DNA of 6,908 nucleotides from Oscillospiraceae bacterium. GTDB taxonomy: Bacteria; Bacillota; Clostridia; Oscillospirales; Acutalibacteraceae. The translations under genes were made by a program, and so were the position numbers. The notes beneath the pieces are model-generated. The model did no database searches. It saw nothing but the letters and a program-made list of their open reading frames with translations, and was not told where the DNA came from. The stretch spans positions 1 through 6,908 of the forward strand of contig WRDE01000107.1 in assembly GCA_009783605.1 (NCBI GenBank), written 5' to 3'. Below, in pieces: positions 5,847 to 6,908 of the stretch (position 1 is its first letter; the number at the start of each line of letters is the position of its first letter).

Positions 5847-6908
5847 ATGGTATTCGATAAAAATGAAAAGGAATTTCCGTCAGAGGCGCATAAAACGATA
5901 TGGAACACGGCTATTCATATCATGCCGCTTGACATAACACTCCCGCAGGAAATACGCGATCACATGCCGTCGTATATGGCGGACAGCTGCGAACAATTAC
6001 AAAAATATTTTTTGCATCTGCTGAGTGATTTGTATGAAAATCCCGACGTATACGAGCCATTTCCGCATCATCAGCGGTTGGGCATACAAAATAAATTCAT
6101 CATGCCGTTCGCGGATTTCGGGCGGGCAGGCGAAGCGGGCGGGGATTATTTATCGCTCAACCGCTCGCTGTTTGATAAACTGTTCTTAAAACAAATAAAA
6201 AGCAAGGCGTATCATAAAGACCGTCAGGTTACTATAAGCGCGGGGCAGCGTAAAGAGATTCTTGAAAGAACCGGTTTGAGAATTCATTATGAAGGAGACA
6301 GCGCCATTTTAACCAACACGTTATATCCCAACATATTTTATGCCATGCGCGAAATGGCATTGGTATCGGTAAAAGAAAAGGGGGGCGGCGACAACAGCTT
6401 CACATATTGCGATTTCAGGAAGCTATGCAAAGCGTATACGTATGATAAATTTGAAAACGCGCTTATTTTTCTGAATGACGACGAAAAAAATATGGCGATG
6501 CAGATTGACGCTATCGCCAAAAAATTGGGATTGACCCGCTCGGTGCATAGCGGTCACTGCCCCGGATATGGTGTGGATTATACCTATAAAAAAAGACTAT
6601 TGATGGATATGGGTGCGTTAAACGGCGATCTATCGATTTCGATACGTTTTCTTTATGACGCAAATAACACTTCGCCGATCTATCACTTGTTTGAAATGAT
6701 TGAAAACGATTCTGAGGAATTAAAGAAATTTGTTTATGAAAGATTGTCCCGGTGCTGGAGATGCTATGACGGTTGTGCGGGATATACGGTCGTTGGCTTT
6801 CCTATGCAAATTTATGGAAAGACCAACAAAATGTGTGTATATACTGACAGGCTGGGAATTTATATGCCGAATAAGGCAAACATAAAACATTTTGTGAGAT
6901 CAGAAGAT
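5847..6908 (+). CDS. Uncharacterised protein with a C-terminal Cys cluster (3'-truncated by window edge)
   Basis: The frame is open from ATG 5847 to the window end: 354 codons with no stop, so the protein is incomplete. A consensus ribosome-binding site supports the start. I do not recognise the family. The protein is soluble-looking with mixed charge and no signal peptide or membrane segment. The N-terminal half is rich in aromatic, His and Pro residues (around PHHQRLGIQN, 73-82). The C-terminal part has C303-x2-C306-x3-C310 in RCWRCYDGC, with C330 following and C238 in SGHCPGYG, which could bind zinc or another metal (inference). By rough count the gene is about 40% GC against 60% or more for its neighbours, and it uses AAA, ATA, TTA and AGA freely, unlike polC. 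It may have been acquired horizontally or belong to an accessory gene set. It lies behind the 5713-5830 repeat block, so it may form its own transcription unit. Confidence 0.85.
   Translation, partial: MVFDKNEKEFPSEAHKTIWNTAIHIMPLDITLPQEIRDHMPSYMADSCEQLQKYFLHLLSDLYENPDVYEPFPHHQRLGIQNKFIMPFADFGRAGEAGGDYLSLNRSLFDKLFLKQIKSKAYHKDRQVTISAGQRKEILERTGLRIHYEGDSAILTNTLYPNIFYAMREMALVSVKEKGGGDNSFTYCDFRKLCKAYTYDKFENALIFLNDDEKNMAMQIDAIAKKLGLTRSVHSGHCPGYGVDYTYKKRLLMDMGALNGDLSISIRFLYDANNTSPIYHLFEMIENDSEELKKFVYERLSRCWRCYDGCAGYTVVGFPMQIYGKTNKMCVYTDRLGIYMPNKANIKHFVRSED

Overview
The window reads like chromosomal DNA of a GC-rich member of the Clostridia (Firmicutes), for example the Oscillospiraceae/Ruminococcaceae. 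The grounds are a PolC-type replicative polymerase, which is characteristic of Firmicutes, next to a Firmicutes-type YnbB-like PLP enzyme, both in GC-rich DNA (roughly 60% or more by eye). The assignment is an inference from gene content and base composition.

Layout, all genes on the + strand. (1) Positions 1-3220: the C-terminal 1072 codons of polC, cut at the 5' side by the window edge. (2) Positions 3217-3262: a perfect 46-bp palindrome that overlaps the polC stop. (3) Positions 3289-4434: a GT4-type glycosyltransferase. (4) Positions 4413-4444: a run of 7-bp repeats that forms the 3' end of the glycosyltransferase gene. (5) Positions 4470-5723: a methionine gamma-lyase family (YnbB-like, 'aluminium resistance') PLP protein. 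(6) Positions 5713-5830: another 7-bp repeat block arranged as a long imperfect inverted repeat. (7) Positions 5847-6908: an AT-richer gene of unknown function that runs off the right edge.

Two things stand out. First, the PolC lacks the DEDD 3'-5' proofreading exonuclease that is normally inserted inside its PHP domain. The two PHP halves are joined by a short hydrophilic linker, while all the PHP metal-ligand positions and the polymerase motifs are kept. Second, each of the three intergenic junctions carries a different heptanucleotide repeat, and in every case the repeat contains the stop codon of the upstream gene. Because 7 is not a multiple of 3 and the unit contains a stop codon, runs of three or more units close all three forward frames.

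The genes do not form an obvious pathway: replication, glycan synthesis, an uncharacterised PLP enzyme and an unknown. The last gene is clearly lower in GC and may have been acquired horizontally. No RNA genes, CRISPR arrays, transposases or convincing promoters were seen.
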